Counted from the first letter of the stretch, positions 25,024-34,743 are shown. The stretch is 64,000 nt of DNA from Hymenobacter convexus (GCF_030580955.1 NZ_JAUQON010000002.1:620001-684000), one strand, 5' to 3'. Program-made: numbers and translations. Notes: a model not told the origin generated them from the sequence alone.

Positions 25024-25992
25024 TTATTCGCCGCTGGGGTTGATTTCAAGCACCAGCTTGCCTTGTACGTGCCAGGTCTGGCTTTCGCGGTGGGCATCGG
25101 CCACCTGCGCCAGCGGGTACACCCGGCTGATGGTCACCTTCACCTGGTTGGTATCAATCAGCTGGCCGATTTCCTCGAGCCAGTCCCGCCGGGCCTGGTT
25201 GGGGGCCAACTCGCCGGTGGCCTGCTGGTCGGCCAGGGCCGCCTGCATGGCGTCATCGAAGGGAAAATCGACGTTCACACTCACGAAGATACCGCCGGCT
25301 TTCAGCACCCGCACGGCGTTCACGCGGGCGGCATTGTCGCGCAGGGGCGAGGCTTCGAGCACCACGTCAATGTCGCGCAGCAGGTTTTCTGCCGGCTGGG
25401 TGCGGTAGTCCAGCGCCTCATCGGCCCCGAGGCTTTTCACATAGCCCAGGTTGCCGGCCGAGGCGGTGCCGATGACGTAGGCGCCCCTGGCCTTGGCAAA
25501 CTGCACGGCGAAACCGCCCACGCCGCCCGAAGCCCCCTGAATCAGGACGCGCTGGCCGGCCCGCAGCTGGCCGTGCCCAAACAGGCCGGTCCAGGCCGTG
25601 AGGGCGGCCAGCGGCACCCCCGCGGCCTCGGTGAAGCTCAGGCTGTGGGGCTTGGGGGCAAACTGGCTGGCTTTGGCCGCGCAATATTCGGCGTAGCTGC
25701 CATTGCCGGGGAAGTTGGGCACGCCGTACACAGCATCGCCTTTCCGGAACCCGGTTACCTGGCTGCCCAGCTCCTCCACCACGCCGGCCGCGTCCCAGCC
25801 CAGGGTCAGGGGCAGGGTGAGGTAGGCCCGCAGGGCGTCGTTGCCGCCTTCGCGCACCACCCAGTCCACGGGGTTCACGCCGCTGGCGTGTACTTTGACG
25901 AGGATTTCATCAACCGCCGGTACGGGGCGGGCTATTTCTTCGATTTGCAGGACCTCGGGCCCGCCAAATGCGTGAATTCTTACTGCTTTCAT
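25024..25992 (-). CDS. NADP-dependent oxidoreductase (quinone reductase-like MDR)
   Basis: 322 aa from the ATG at 25990-25992 (MKAVRIHAFGGPEVLQIEE), the usual start of zinc-independent quinone oxidoreductases; a further ATG four codons up is possible. The GroES-like N-terminal half (HASGVNPVDWVVREG, LGWDAAGVVEELG) precedes a Rossmann domain with VLIQGASGGVGGFAVQFAKA for NADPH. It lacks the structural zinc Cys cluster. Such enzymes reduce quinones or alpha,beta-unsaturated carbonyls. Co-transcribed with the AraC regulator downstream. Confidence 0.9.
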   Translation of the reverse strand: MKAVRIHAFGGPEVLQIEEIARPVPAVDEILVKVHASGVNPVDWVVREGGNDALRAYLTLPLTLGWDAAGVVEELGSQVTGFRKGDAVYGVPNFPGNGSYAEYCAAKASQFAPKPHSLSFTEAAGVPLAALTAWTGLFGHGQLRAGQRVLIQGASGGVGGFAVQFAKARGAYVIGTASAGNLGYVKSLGADEALDYRTQPAENLLRDIDVVLEASPLRDNAARVNAVRVLKAGGIFVSVNVDFPFDDAMQAALADQQATGELAPNQARRDWLEEIGQLIDTNQVKVTISRVYPLAQVADAHRESQTWHVQGKLVLEINPSGE

Positions 25993-26273
25993 CGGGAAAT
26001 ACATTTGGTTAGTTGATAAGACAAAGGTCCCGGCTGGCGAGGCGGGGCGTTTAACCGAAATGCCTTTTGTTTCAATCGAAATGACGCGTGGTAATCCTTG
26101 GCTTTGCAGGGCTCACGCCCCGGCGGCCGGCCGCCAGTTGTGCGGCCGGTGGCGCATTTTTGGTTTCCAAAGGCTAATACCGGCTGCCTGGTGACCGGCC
26201 CGTTTGTGCCTGGCATTCATTCTTTAAACTGGTAACCCAAGTAAACCGGTAACCCAAGCAACTTCATTTCCCC

Positions 26274-27011
26274 ATGAGCAAACCCCTGAGAATACTCGTT
26301 CTCTTCATTGGCTTGGGCGCAGCGGGCAGCCTGGCCGCGCACGGCCAGGGCCTGAGCAATGCCGCACAGGCACCAGCCCCCGGCACCGTCGCCCCGGCCG
26401 CCGACCCGGAAGCCGCCAAAAAAGCTACTGAATGGGTGGCCGCGCTCAACCTGCGCGATGCTCAAAAGGAAGCCGCCATACAGCAAGTCATTGCCACGCA
26501 CCTCGCGGCCATTCGCGACTACCACAATACCCACCCCTACACCGAAACGCCGGCCGGCATCAACCCCGCCACCGGCCGGCCGCTGAGCGTGATGGACCGG
26601 ACGCTCATCACGGTGTCGGCCATGCCGAAAAGCATCCACGACAACCTGATGGCCGGCCTGCGCCAGCACCTCACGCCTGCGCAGGTAGAGGCTGTGCTCG
26701 ACCAGTACACCATCGGCAAGGTGGCCTTCACGCTGAACGGCTACAAATCCATCGTGCCCGACCTGACCCCGACGGAGGAAGCGGTGATTGTGGCCAACCT
26801 GAAACAGGCCCGGGAGCAGGCCGTCGATTTCAAAAGCATGAAGGAAATATCGGCCGTTTTTGAAATCTACAAAACCAAAAACGAGGACTACCTGAACACC
26901 CACGGCCGCAGCTGGCGCGAGCTGTTCAAGGCCTACGTAGATGCCGCCAACGCCAAAAAAGCCGCCGACAAAGCCCGGGCAGCCACCGCCCCTGGTTCCT
27001 CGCCGAAGTAG
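26274..27011 (+). CDS. DUF3826 exported protein
   Basis: 245 aa. A signal peptide (to about GQG at 26) is followed by an Ala/Pro linker and a DUF3826 domain: WVAALNLRDAQKEAAIQQVI, ATHLAAIRDYHN, ITVSAMPKSIHDNLMAGLRQ, YTIGKVAFTLNGYKSIVPDL, then WRELFKAYVD. The family is nearly restricted to Bacteroidota and is often found with polysaccharide-use genes; its function is unknown. No such genes are here. The 40 bp before the ATG contain a short tandem repeat of GGTAACCCAAG. Confidence 0.85.
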   Translation: MSKPLRILVLFIGLGAAGSLAAHGQGLSNAAQAPAPGTVAPAADPEAAKKATEWVAALNLRDAQKEAAIQQVIATHLAAIRDYHNTHPYTETPAGINPATGRPLSVMDRTLITVSAMPKSIHDNLMAGLRQHLTPAQVEAVLDQYTIGKVAFTLNGYKSIVPDLTPTEEAVIVANLKQAREQAVDFKSMKEISAVFEIYKTKNEDYLNTHGRSWRELFKAYVDAANAKKAADKARAATAPGSSPK

Positions 27012-27119
27012 CACCAGCCCGGCCTTGGCGCCGCCAACGCCGTATGAATGAGGCACCACTCCAACCGGCTGCCAGCGGCCTGCGCCAGCGCAGGCCGCTG
27101 CCGCCGGTTCTTTTTGCCC

Positions 27120-28388
27120 ATGCCCTATTACACCATTGCGCTGCTGCTGCTGGGAATTGCCATTCTGGGCGTGGCCTGGCTGCCGTCGCTGCTGGAGAAG
27201 TACCCGCTTTCCTATCCCATTCTCTACATCTTGCTGGGGCTGGGCGTGTGCAGCCTGCCGCTGCACCTGCCCGCGGCCGACCCGCTGGCGCATCCTGCCT
27301 TCGTGAAGCACCTCTCGGAGCTGTGCGTGATTGTGGCCCTCACGGGCACGGGGCTGAAGATTGACCGGCCGTTTTCCTTGCGGGCCTGGCGCTCGCCGCT
27401 GCTGCTGGTGCTCGTGCTCATGGTGTTCACCATTGGCGGGCTGGCGCTGGCGGGGCGCTGGCTGCTGGGGCTGGCCCCGGCCTCGGCCCTGCTGCTGGCC
27501 GCCGCCCTGGCCCCCACCGACCCCGTGCTGGCCGGTGACGTGCAGGTGGGCGACCCCGGCGAGGGCCGCGAAGACAACGTGCGCTTCGCCCTCACCGGCG
27601 AGGCAGGGCTGAACGACGGCCTGGCGTTTCCCTTCGTGTACCTGGCCCTGGCGCTGCTGCCCACGGCCGTGCCGCTGAGCGAGCGGCTGCTGCATTGGCT
27701 GTGGCTGGATGTGGGCTACCGCATCGGGATGGGCGTGCTGCTGGGCTGGCTCTCGGGCCGAGTGCTGGCTTATTTGATTTTCAACCTGCCCAAGCGCGTC
27801 AGCATCAAAACCGAAGGCTACGGGTTTGTGGCGCTGGCCGTCACGCTCACGTCCTACGCCGTCACGGAACTGCTGCACGGCTACGGGTTTCTGGCCGTGT
27901 TCATTGCTGCCATCACCCTGCGCAGCCGCGAGCGCAAGCACGAGTACCACCGCCTCATGCACGCCTTCACCGACCAGATGGAGCGGCTTTTCATTGTGGT
28001 CATTTTGCTCTTACTGGGCGCCGCCATTGCCGATGGCCTGCTGCGCGCCCTCACCTGGCCGGGGGCGGCGCTGGGCGTGCTGCTGGTGCTGGTGCTGCGC
28101 CCGCTGGGCGGCATGCTCACGCTCATTCGCTCGCCGCGCATCAACCTGGCCGAGCGGGCCGTGATTTCCTTTTTCGGCATCCGGGGCATTGGCTCGGTGT
28201 TTTACGTGGCCTATGCATTGGGCGAAGCTGACTTCCCGCAGGCCCGCCAGATTTGGGCGGTGCTGGCCTTCACCATGCTGCTGTCCATCACGGTGCACGG
28301 CATGCTGGCTACGCCGGTGATGAACTGGCTCGACCGCCGCCACGGCCGCAAAACCCAGACGGAAATTACGGCGGCGGCGGCGGAGTAG
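27120..28388 (+). CDS. Cation:proton antiporter (CPA1/NhaP type)
   Basis: 422 aa from ATG 27120 (MPYYTIALLLLGIAILG). About 11-12 hydrophobic segments. Landmark blocks: LAAALAPTDPVLAGDVQVG, the APTDPV motif of NhaP/CPA1 exchangers, followed by FALTGEAGLNDGLAFPFVY, the conserved GExxxND ion-binding region, and ISFFGIRGIGSVFYV near the end. It should exchange Na+ or K+ for H+ across the inner membrane. A potassium-channel-like gene follows, suggesting ion homeostasis as a common theme. Confidence 0.92.
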   Translation: MPYYTIALLLLGIAILGVAWLPSLLEKYPLSYPILYILLGLGVCSLPLHLPAADPLAHPAFVKHLSELCVIVALTGTGLKIDRPFSLRAWRSPLLLVLVLMVFTIGGLALAGRWLLGLAPASALLLAAALAPTDPVLAGDVQVGDPGEGREDNVRFALTGEAGLNDGLAFPFVYLALALLPTAVPLSERLLHWLWLDVGYRIGMGVLLGWLSGRVLAYLIFNLPKRVSIKTEGYGFVALAVTLTSYAVTELLHGYGFLAVFIAAITLRSRERKHEYHRLMHAFTDQMERLFIVVILLLLGAAIADGLLRALTWPGAALGVLLVLVLRPLGGMLTLIRSPRINLAERAVISFFGIRGIGSVFYVAYALGEADFPQARQIWAVLAFTMLLSITVHGMLATPVMNWLDRRHGRKTQTEITAAAAE

Positions 28389-28542
28389 GGGCATACACTC
28401 AACGACGGAATGCCCGCAGTAGGCGACGGAAGAGCCCGCTCCGTCGAAGTAGCCGCCGGGCCGCGCACCTCAACGGCCCCGGGCCGCGTTGGCAACAGCA
28501 AAGCCGGCCCCGCCGGCCCACTTCCACGTCTTGCCAAACCCG

Positions 28543-29271
28543 ATGGATACTGCAGCAGAATGGATAGAAAACGGAACGGTGGCCGTGCCGTTTGCCCAGC
28601 CCCTGACCGAGGCCCCCACTTGGCGCACCCGCCTCGCGCAGTGGCAGGACGCCGCCCGCGACCCCGCCCTGAGCGTGCTGCTGGGCGTGCAGGTGCTGTT
28701 CATCTTCGTGGTGGGGCCGTTGGTGAGCACCGGCACGCTGCCGCGCTGGCAGCTGGAGTTTTTCCAGCTGCTGATGCCGCTGGTGTCGTTTTTCGTGCTG
28801 CCCCGCCACAGCAAGGTGCGTCCGCTTATCCTGCTCACGGCCGGGCCCATTCTGGCGCTGGAACTGGCGGAAAACGGCGTGTTTGCGGGCATGCTGCTTC
28901 GCATGTTCGTCACGGTGGCCATCACCGTGCTGGTGGCGCAGGCCGTGTTCCGGGCCGAAACCGTGACCACACACCAGCTGCTGGGCGCCGTGGTGGTGTA
29001 CCTGAATCTGGCTCTGCTGTTCATGGGCATCTTCGCGGCCATCAAGCACGCCGTGCCGGGCGCCTTCCAAACCTTCACCCACCAGCCGCTGAAATCAGGC
29101 GAGCTGCTGTATTTCAGCATCACCACGCTCACCTCCACCGGCTACGGCGACCTGCTGCCCATTCACCCGCTGGCCCGCAGCATGGCCAACCTGGAGGCCG
29201 TGACGGGGCAGCTGTTTCTGGGTACTTTCCTGGCCCGGGTGGTTACGCTGCACGGGAAGAGCAGGACTTAG
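28543..29271 (+). CDS. Two-pore-domain-like potassium channel protein
   Basis: 242 aa from ATG 28543; a TTG 18 codons up is less likely. Several hydrophobic segments between residues 43 and 165 precede a pore region ELLYFSITTLTSTGYGDLLP with the K+ selectivity filter TSTGYGD (residues 197-203), then a last membrane helix (ANLEAVTGQLFLGTFLARVV). There is no cytoplasmic RCK or cyclic nucleotide domain, so gating is probably simple. It lies about 150 bp after the antiporter on the same strand. Confidence 0.87.
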   Translation: MDTAAEWIENGTVAVPFAQPLTEAPTWRTRLAQWQDAARDPALSVLLGVQVLFIFVVGPLVSTGTLPRWQLEFFQLLMPLVSFFVLPRHSKVRPLILLTAGPILALELAENGVFAGMLLRMFVTVAITVLVAQAVFRAETVTTHQLLGAVVVYLNLALLFMGIFAAIKHAVPGAFQTFTHQPLKSGELLYFSITTLTSTGYGDLLPIHPLARSMANLEAVTGQLFLGTFLARVVTLHGKSRT

Positions 29272-29287
29272 GTGCTTCGTTCTGGCG

Positions 29288-29400
29288 GGCGCCTCACCCC
29301 CTGACCCCCTCTCCTCAGGGAGAGGGGGCACCGGACATGCTTCGGGCCGCAATCGTCAGGCTCCCCTCTCCTTTGGGAGAGGGGCCGGGGGTGAGGCGCC
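29288..29400. repeat. Three-stem inverted-repeat element
   Basis: A 13-bp outer stem (29288-29300 with 29388-29400) encloses two separate hairpins: 29305-29314 with 29319-29328 (10 bp, 4-nt loop) and 29363-29371 with 29376-29384 (9 bp, 4-nt loop). The whole can fold as a three-way junction. It lies between convergent genes and may terminate both, though T-runs are absent. Confidence 0.85.
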
Positions 29401-29420
29401 ACGTCAGGCGAAACCCCGCC

Positions 29421-31481
29421 CTACTCCTTCATCACCCGCCGCGTCTGCTGGTAGCCGGTGCCACGTAGCGTGAGCACATAAATGCCCGGCGCCAGGTGGG
29501 CGGTGTACTCGCGCAGCTGGCTTTGCAGCGCCTCGGGCGAGCCTTGCAGCGAGAGCAGGCGCGGGCCCTGCGGCAGCGAGAAATCGAGCGAGAGGCGGCC
29601 GGCGCGGGCGGGCACATCGGCCAGGGTGAACGGCACCGGTCCGGCCGCCGGGCTGGGGTAGATGAACAGGCGCGAGGTGGGCCGCGAGGTATTCGCGTTG
29701 GTCATGCCCGCAAAATTTACCCCAATGAGCACCGGGTCGTGGTCGGAGGACCGAAATGGAGTGAACAGGTTGGTATCGGCGCCGGCGTTGGAGTACTCCA
29801 GCACGCTGGGCTCGGCCGAGTTGATGTGCCACTTCTGCACGTCGATGAAGCCCACCAGATTGTTGGTAATCACGGCGTGGTCGAGCGAACCGGTGAGGCC
29901 GCGGTACACGTAGGAGGCGCTGGTAGGCGGCGTAGCCGGCACCAGCCCGGCGGCGCGCATCACGTCGATGGGGTCTTCCTCGTAGTTGGCGTTGTAGTCG
30001 CCGGCGCTCACCACGCGGGCGGCCCCGGCCGGTATCACCGTCTTGTTGATGAACTGCACCAGCGCAGCGGCCTGCAGCTTGCGGCGGGCGTTGGAGCCGC
30101 CCTGGCCGTCATTCTGGTCGGCGTCGGCGCCTTTGCCGCTGCCTTTGCTCTTAAAATGGTTGATGACAAAGCCCAGCGTATCGGGCCGCTCCTTGCGCTT
30201 GGTGACAAATATTTGGGCCAGCGGCGGGCGCTCAAATACGTCGGGCGCCGTGAACAGCAGCGGCGGCCCCAGCGGCGCCACCACGGCCGGCTTGTACAGA
30301 ATGGCGCAGTGAATAAGGTCCGTATTGTTGGGCTGGTGGTTGGCGTCGCCATCGTTCACGAAGATGTAGGTGCCCGCGCCCATCACCTTGTTCAGTCCAT
30401 CCACCAGGTCCTGAATGGCTGAGGTCGAGCCATTGCCGTCGTTCTCAATCTCCGTCAGGCCCACCACATCGGCATTCATCTGGCTGATGGCCATAATAAT
30501 TTTGGCCCGCTGCCGGGCGAAGTCCTCCGGCGTTTTGGCCCCGCGCGGCGTGGGGAAGCCACCGCCCAGGCCGTCGCCATTAAAGTAGTTGAGCACGTTG
30601 AAGCTGGCCAGCTTCAAGTCGAGCTTGCTGAACACCGGCGGGCCCTTCGGGCGCGAGGTGCGCACCACCGGCGCGGCCTCGCCCGGCAGCGGCTGCACGC
30701 GCCACTTGCCGAACCCGTAGCCCATGATGCCGCGCAGTCCCAGCAAGGTGCTGCCCACGCGCACGGTACCGGTGTTGGGGTCGAGGTAGGGCGTGGGGGA
30801 AGGATTGTTGGCCGAGCTGCCGTCGTCGAGCACCAGCGACTTGTCGTCGTTGGCTTTCTGGTAGGCGTTCACGGCGGCCAGGTTGCTGGTGCCGCTGCTG
30901 TGGGTGCCGGTGGCGGGGTTGTCGTTGGGGTCGATGAACTGCGTGGGCTGGTAGGTGAGGCCCTGGGCCGAGAGCGTGAGCTCGCCGCGCTGCTTGAGGC
31001 TGTAGTTGTCGGTCACGGTCATGGGGCTTGAAAACTGCACCCGCATGCCCTCGTACCGCTCGGCGTTGGCGCTGGAAAACGCGGCGTTGTCGATGGTGAT
31101 GAAGGCCGGCAGCGCATTGCCCGACGAGAGGACCGTGATATCGGGCGCGGTGAGCACGGCCTGGTTGAACGACGGCGCGCCCGCGTCCTCCCGCACCACG
31201 CCGCTGATGCGCACCTTATCGCCGATGCTTACCGTGGGGTTGGGGGCCACCACAAACAGCGCATCGGAAGTAGCCGGGTTGCCGTCGGCACTGGCCGTTT
31301 CGTCCTGCACATAGAAGCCGGCCGGGTTCAGGCCAGCGTACACGCCCGTCACCACCGCCTCGATGATGTAGAGGCCCGGTTTGGCAGCCGCGCCGCTGCC
31401 CTGAATGGAGCCGATAGTGGTAGCACCGGCCCCGCCGGCGCTCAACATAAAACCAGCTGAAAGGAAGAGCTTAGTAAGCAT
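29421..31481 (-). CDS. ExeM/NucH-like extracellular nuclease with type IX secretion domain
   Basis: 686 aa. After a signal peptide, residues about 35-250 form an OB-fold-type domain of large secreted nucleases. An endonuclease/exonuclease/phosphatase domain follows: LASFNVLNYF (291-300), TEIENDG with catalytic Glu, CAILYKP, VINHFKSK, SAGDYNAN (492-499), SLDHAVIT and SSDHDPVLIG (578-587), all metal/catalytic blocks. The last 80 residues (LFIYPSPAAG to RRVMKE) are a type A C-terminal sorting domain for the Por/type IX system. It probably degrades extracellular DNA. A close paralogue is at 44111. Confidence 0.88.
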   Translation of the reverse strand: MLTKLFLSAGFMLSAGGAGATTIGSIQGSGAAAKPGLYIIEAVVTGVYAGLNPAGFYVQDETASADGNPATSDALFVVAPNPTVSIGDKVRISGVVREDAGAPSFNQAVLTAPDITVLSSGNALPAFITIDNAAFSSANAERYEGMRVQFSSPMTVTDNYSLKQRGELTLSAQGLTYQPTQFIDPNDNPATGTHSSGTSNLAAVNAYQKANDDKSLVLDDGSSANNPSPTPYLDPNTGTVRVGSTLLGLRGIMGYGFGKWRVQPLPGEAAPVVRTSRPKGPPVFSKLDLKLASFNVLNYFNGDGLGGGFPTPRGAKTPEDFARQRAKIIMAISQMNADVVGLTEIENDGNGSTSAIQDLVDGLNKVMGAGTYIFVNDGDANHQPNNTDLIHCAILYKPAVVAPLGPPLLFTAPDVFERPPLAQIFVTKRKERPDTLGFVINHFKSKGSGKGADADQNDGQGGSNARRKLQAAALVQFINKTVIPAGAARVVSAGDYNANYEEDPIDVMRAAGLVPATPPTSASYVYRGLTGSLDHAVITNNLVGFIDVQKWHINSAEPSVLEYSNAGADTNLFTPFRSSDHDPVLIGVNFAGMTNANTSRPTSRLFIYPSPAAGPVPFTLADVPARAGRLSLDFSLPQGPRLLSLQGSPEALQSQLREYTAHLAPGIYVLTLRGTGYQQTRRVMKE

Positions 31482-31581
31482 TAAACCAGAAAAAGATAGA
31501 ATGGAAAGGGCGCTAAAGATAGGTTTTCCGGCGCTTAAGTGACGGAAACCCCCTGGAACGGCGCCGGCCCACTAGGCCGTG

Positions 31582-32001
31582 CTACCCCGGCTGCTGCGCC
31601 AGCCACGCGGTGGCCTGGGCTTCCGTGTCGAAGGTGCGGTACGTGAGCGGCAGGCCCTGCACGTTGGTGGTCACGAAGGCCGTGGCCAGGCGCACCAGCA
31701 CGTGCGGCGACACCACCACGGCGCCGAAACGGTAACCGCCTTCGGTCACGGCCCGCGCCAGCCAGTTTTGGGCCACCCACTGCTGCTCGGCCGGGGTGAA
31801 GGGCGTCATCTGCGCCTGATTGACCAGAATGCGGCTCCAGCGGCGCTGCTCCAGGCCGCGCAGCATAGCGTTGAACAAGGCTTGCGTATCGGCTAGGGTG
31901 CGGGGCTGGCTGCTCCAGGTAGTGCGCAGAAAACCAGCCGAATCAGCTGTCAGACGGCCCGCATTATTCTCAAAAAGCAGCTCGGGCCCGGGTCGGTTCA
32001 T
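31582..32001 (-). CDS. Hypothetical protein, paralogue of the 48868 gene
   Basis: 139 aa from the ATG at 31999-32001, where similarity to the paralogue begins; the longer antisense frame is a shadow. It shares RWSRILVNQAQMTPFTPAEQ, LARAVTEGGYRFGA and YRTFDTEAQATAWLAQQ with the 48868 product. The alternation of strands and helices resembles a STAS/SpoIIAA-like fold as seen in many small Bacteroidota proteins, but no functional motif is evident. Cytoplasmic; single gene. Confidence 0.8.
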   Translation of the reverse strand: MNRPGPELLFENNAGRLTADSAGFLRTTWSSQPRTLADTQALFNAMLRGLEQRRWSRILVNQAQMTPFTPAEQQWVAQNWLARAVTEGGYRFGAVVVSPHVLVRLATAFVTTNVQGLPLTYRTFDTEAQATAWLAQQPG

Positions 32002-32103
32002 CGGCGCAAAGGTACCGCCGGGCCCGTGTTCTGCCCGCCTGTATTTGCCGCTGGCCGGGCCCAACCGCACCGCCCGGGCCCCAAAAGCCGTATACTGCGG
32101 CCT

Positions 32104-32655
32104 ATGATTCCGCTGATAACCCAAACGCCCCGCCTCACCATTCTGGCCGCCAGCCGCGCGCTGCTCACGGCCGAGCTGCACAAGCCCCAGTACTTCCCGG
32201 TGCTGCTGGGCGCCGCCTTGCCCACCGACTGGCCCCCTGCCGGCCCCGACCGCGCCGCCTTGGAACTCTCCCTCGAAAAGCTCACCGAGGGCGGGCGCCA
32301 CGCCGCCGGCTGGTACGGATGGTACGCTCTGCGCAAAGCCGAGGGCGACACGCCCCGCACCCTGGTGGGTAGCGCGGGCTTCATGGGCCCGCCCGACGCG
32401 GCCGGCACCGCCGAAATCGACTTCGCCATCGCGGCCGACTGGCGCCGGCAGGGCCTGGGCACCGAGCTGGTGGCCGGCCTGGTGGCCCACGCCGCCGACA
32501 CCGGCCTGGTGCGCCGCCTGGTGGCCCACCCCGCGGCCGACAACCCCGGCGCGCTGGAGGTGTTGCGGCGCACTGGCTTCGAGCCGGCCGGCACCGCCGA
32601 CGACGGCCGCCTGCGTTTCGAGCGGGCCGTGGAACCGGCGGTAGTGGCGGCCTGA
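32104..32655 (+). CDS. GNAT family N-acetyltransferase
   Basis: 183 aa from ATG 32104. Acetyl-CoA-binding features: VGSAGFMGPPDAAGTAEIDF, AADWRRQGLGTELVAGLVAH with the R-x-x-G-x-G/A loop (RRQGLG), and VAHPAADNPGALEVLRRTGF. This is the pattern of RimJ/RimL-like enzymes that acetylate small molecules or protein N-termini. Substrate unknown; single gene diverging from the 31582 gene. Confidence 0.85.
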   Translation: MIPLITQTPRLTILAASRALLTAELHKPQYFPVLLGAALPTDWPPAGPDRAALELSLEKLTEGGRHAAGWYGWYALRKAEGDTPRTLVGSAGFMGPPDAAGTAEIDFAIAADWRRQGLGTELVAGLVAHAADTGLVRRLVAHPAADNPGALEVLRRTGFEPAGTADDGRLRFERAVEPAVVAA

Positions 32656-32734
32656 GGTTTTTGCGAAACGGGGGCGGGAAGGCGGCGGGCCGTGGCCTAC
32701 ATTTGCCGCATCCCTCCCCATGCCTTGCCGCTCC

Positions 32735-33367
32735 ATGAAAAACGCCCTGCTGAAATACGGTTCTTTCGCCCTTCTCCTCGCCCCGCTGGGCTGCCAAACC
32801 AGCGCCCCCGCCGCCACGCAAGCCACCACGGCCGACGCCTGGACGCCGAAAAAGGCCGACAAGTGGTTTCGGAGCCGCGTGTGGGCCAACGGGCTGAAGC
32901 TGAACGTGCAGGAGTCGGTGGACAAGGTGGAGTTTGCCAGGCAGTACACGGCCAATAAGGCGGCCTGGGATAAGGCCTTTGCCTACTTCCGCGACACCAA
33001 CCTGGAGCAGCTGGCCGTGGGCAAATACCCCATCGACGGCGACAACGTGTTTGCCGCCGTGACCGACAACCCCACCAAGGAATACGCCAACACCAACTGG
33101 GAGTCGCACCGCAAGTACATCGACATGCAGTACGTGGTGCGCGGCGCCGAAAAAATCGGGCAGGTCCCCTTGGCATCGGCCACCGTCACCAAGCCCTACG
33201 ACGAAGCCCGCGACGCCGCCAACTACAGCGCCGAAGGCCCCCTCTACGAAGCCAAGCCCGGCACCATCTACATCTTCTTCCCGCAGGACGTGCACCGGCC
33301 CAACATCAAAGTCGAGGGCATCGACAAGGACAAGAAACTGGTGGTGAAGGTGCGCGTGGCGCAGTAA
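32735..33367 (+). CDS. YhcH/YjgK/YiaL family lipoprotein
   Basis: 210 aa from ATG 32735; an ATG five codons earlier is also possible. Lipobox LAPLGC is followed by a domain with WESHRKYIDMQYVVRGAEKI and KPGTIYIFFPQDVHRP, the metal-binding cupin blocks of the YhcH family (EbgC of E. coli). Family members are linked to sugar acid metabolism and biofilms. Most are cytoplasmic; a lipoprotein signal implies a periplasmic form. A TACATTTG -7-like element lies at 32698. Confidence 0.87.
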   Translation: MKNALLKYGSFALLLAPLGCQTSAPAATQATTADAWTPKKADKWFRSRVWANGLKLNVQESVDKVEFARQYTANKAAWDKAFAYFRDTNLEQLAVGKYPIDGDNVFAAVTDNPTKEYANTNWESHRKYIDMQYVVRGAEKIGQVPLASATVTKPYDEARDAANYSAEGPLYEAKPGTIYIFFPQDVHRPNIKVEGIDKDKKLVVKVRVAQ

Positions 33368-33445
33368 GCCCGCCTGGCAGCCAAACCGGCACCGGGACCG
33401 TAGAAGGCCGAAGAATTCTTTCTTCCACCTCACTTCCGCTGTGCT

Positions 33446-34714
33446 ATGTCTAAACTGCTGTTTCTCGTATTCCTGTTTGTATCGGCCGGGCTGGGCTTGC
33501 CCGCGGCCGCGCAAACCGGCACTTCAGACGTGCCGCCCCGGCCCAACCCGTTTCATTTCGTGAACGACGAAGCCAACCTGATGGCGCCCGCCGACGCCAA
33601 GAAGCTGGACAACGGCCTGCGCCGCTACGCCGACAACAACGGCACCCAGATTGTGGTCGTGACCGTGCCCTCGCTGGGCGGCCGCGACGTGGCTGCCTAC
33701 GGCAAGGCCATTGGCACGGCCTGGGGCGTGGGCCAGAAGGATAAAAACAACGGCGTAGTGGTGCTTGTGAGCGCCCAGGACCGCAAGCTCAGCATCCAGC
33801 CGGGCAGCGGCCTGCAGGGCGTTATCACACCGGCCGTTACGCAGCAGGTGATTGGCCAGATGGGCCCCAGCTTCAAGCAGGGCAACTATTTCGCCGGCCT
33901 CCGCACCGGCCTCAACACCCTGATGGCCGCCGCCGACCCTAAGACCGCGCAGTCGCAGCAAGCCGGCAGCACAGCCGCTGGCACCGGCGCTGCCAGCACT
34001 GCCACTCCCGAATCGAACCTGGACCAGCAAACCACCACCTCGACTACCACGACCAACGACCCCATCATGGCGCCGCCCCCGGCCGAGCCCGCGCCGTCGG
34101 GCCCCGGCATGGGCACGCTGCTCATTGGCGCTTTGGTGATTGGCGGCATCCTGTGGTTCGTCATCAAGATGTTCCGTGGCCGAAGCGCCGCCAACAATCA
34201 GGCGGTCAATGGCCCGTTTAACAACACGCCCGGCGGCACCCCCAATTTCCTGCCCAATCGGCCCAACGGCCCCGGCGGCGGCTACGGCCAGGCCCCCGGC
34301 AACTACGGCCAGGCGCCCGCCTCGGGCGGCGGCATGGGCGTGGGCGGCATGCTGGCCACGGGCGCAGCCGCGGCGGCCGGTGCCTACCTCGGCAACCGCA
34401 TGGCTTCGGGCCACGACACGTCGGGCAACAACTACGCGAACGACGGCAACAACTCAACCTTTAACACCGGAGCCGGCGCTGCGGCCGGCGCCGCTGGTGC
34501 TGGCACGGGCGCAGCCAGCGACTACTTCTCGGGCCGCGACGGCGGCACGGCCGATAACGCGGGCACCGACTATTTCTCCGATGCCAACACGGCCTCCGAC
34601 AATTCGTCGGACTACTTCTCATCAGACGACAATTCCTCTTACGACGACACCTCTTCCGGCGACACGGGCGGCGGCGGCTTCGACAGCGGCAGCGACAACA
34701 GCGGCTCCTGGTAG
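33446..34714 (+). CDS. TPM domain (YgcG-like) membrane protein
   Basis: 422 aa. A signal peptide (to AAAQ, 23) leads to a TPM domain at about 35-150: FVNDEANLMAPADAKKLDNG, QIVVVTVPSLGGRDVAAYGK, NNGVVVLVSAQDRKLSIQPG. One membrane helix follows (MGTLLIGALVIGGILWFVI, about 215-233), then a long low-complexity Gly/Asn/Pro and Ser/Asp/Gly tail containing repeated DYFS motifs. TPM domains have been reported with phosphatase activity in plants and photosystem repair; the bacterial role is unclear. Confidence 0.85.
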   Translation: MSKLLFLVFLFVSAGLGLPAAAQTGTSDVPPRPNPFHFVNDEANLMAPADAKKLDNGLRRYADNNGTQIVVVTVPSLGGRDVAAYGKAIGTAWGVGQKDKNNGVVVLVSAQDRKLSIQPGSGLQGVITPAVTQQVIGQMGPSFKQGNYFAGLRTGLNTLMAAADPKTAQSQQAGSTAAGTGAASTATPESNLDQQTTTSTTTTNDPIMAPPPAEPAPSGPGMGTLLIGALVIGGILWFVIKMFRGRSAANNQAVNGPFNNTPGGTPNFLPNRPNGPGGGYGQAPGNYGQAPASGGGMGVGGMLATGAAAAAGAYLGNRMASGHDTSGNNYANDGNNSTFNTGAGAAAGAAGAGTGAASDYFSGRDGGTADNAGTDYFSDANTASDNSSDYFSSDDNSSYDDTSSGDTGGGGFDSGSDNSGSW

Positions 34715-34743
34715 CTGCGCCAGCGTACGGAAACGCTGACCGA

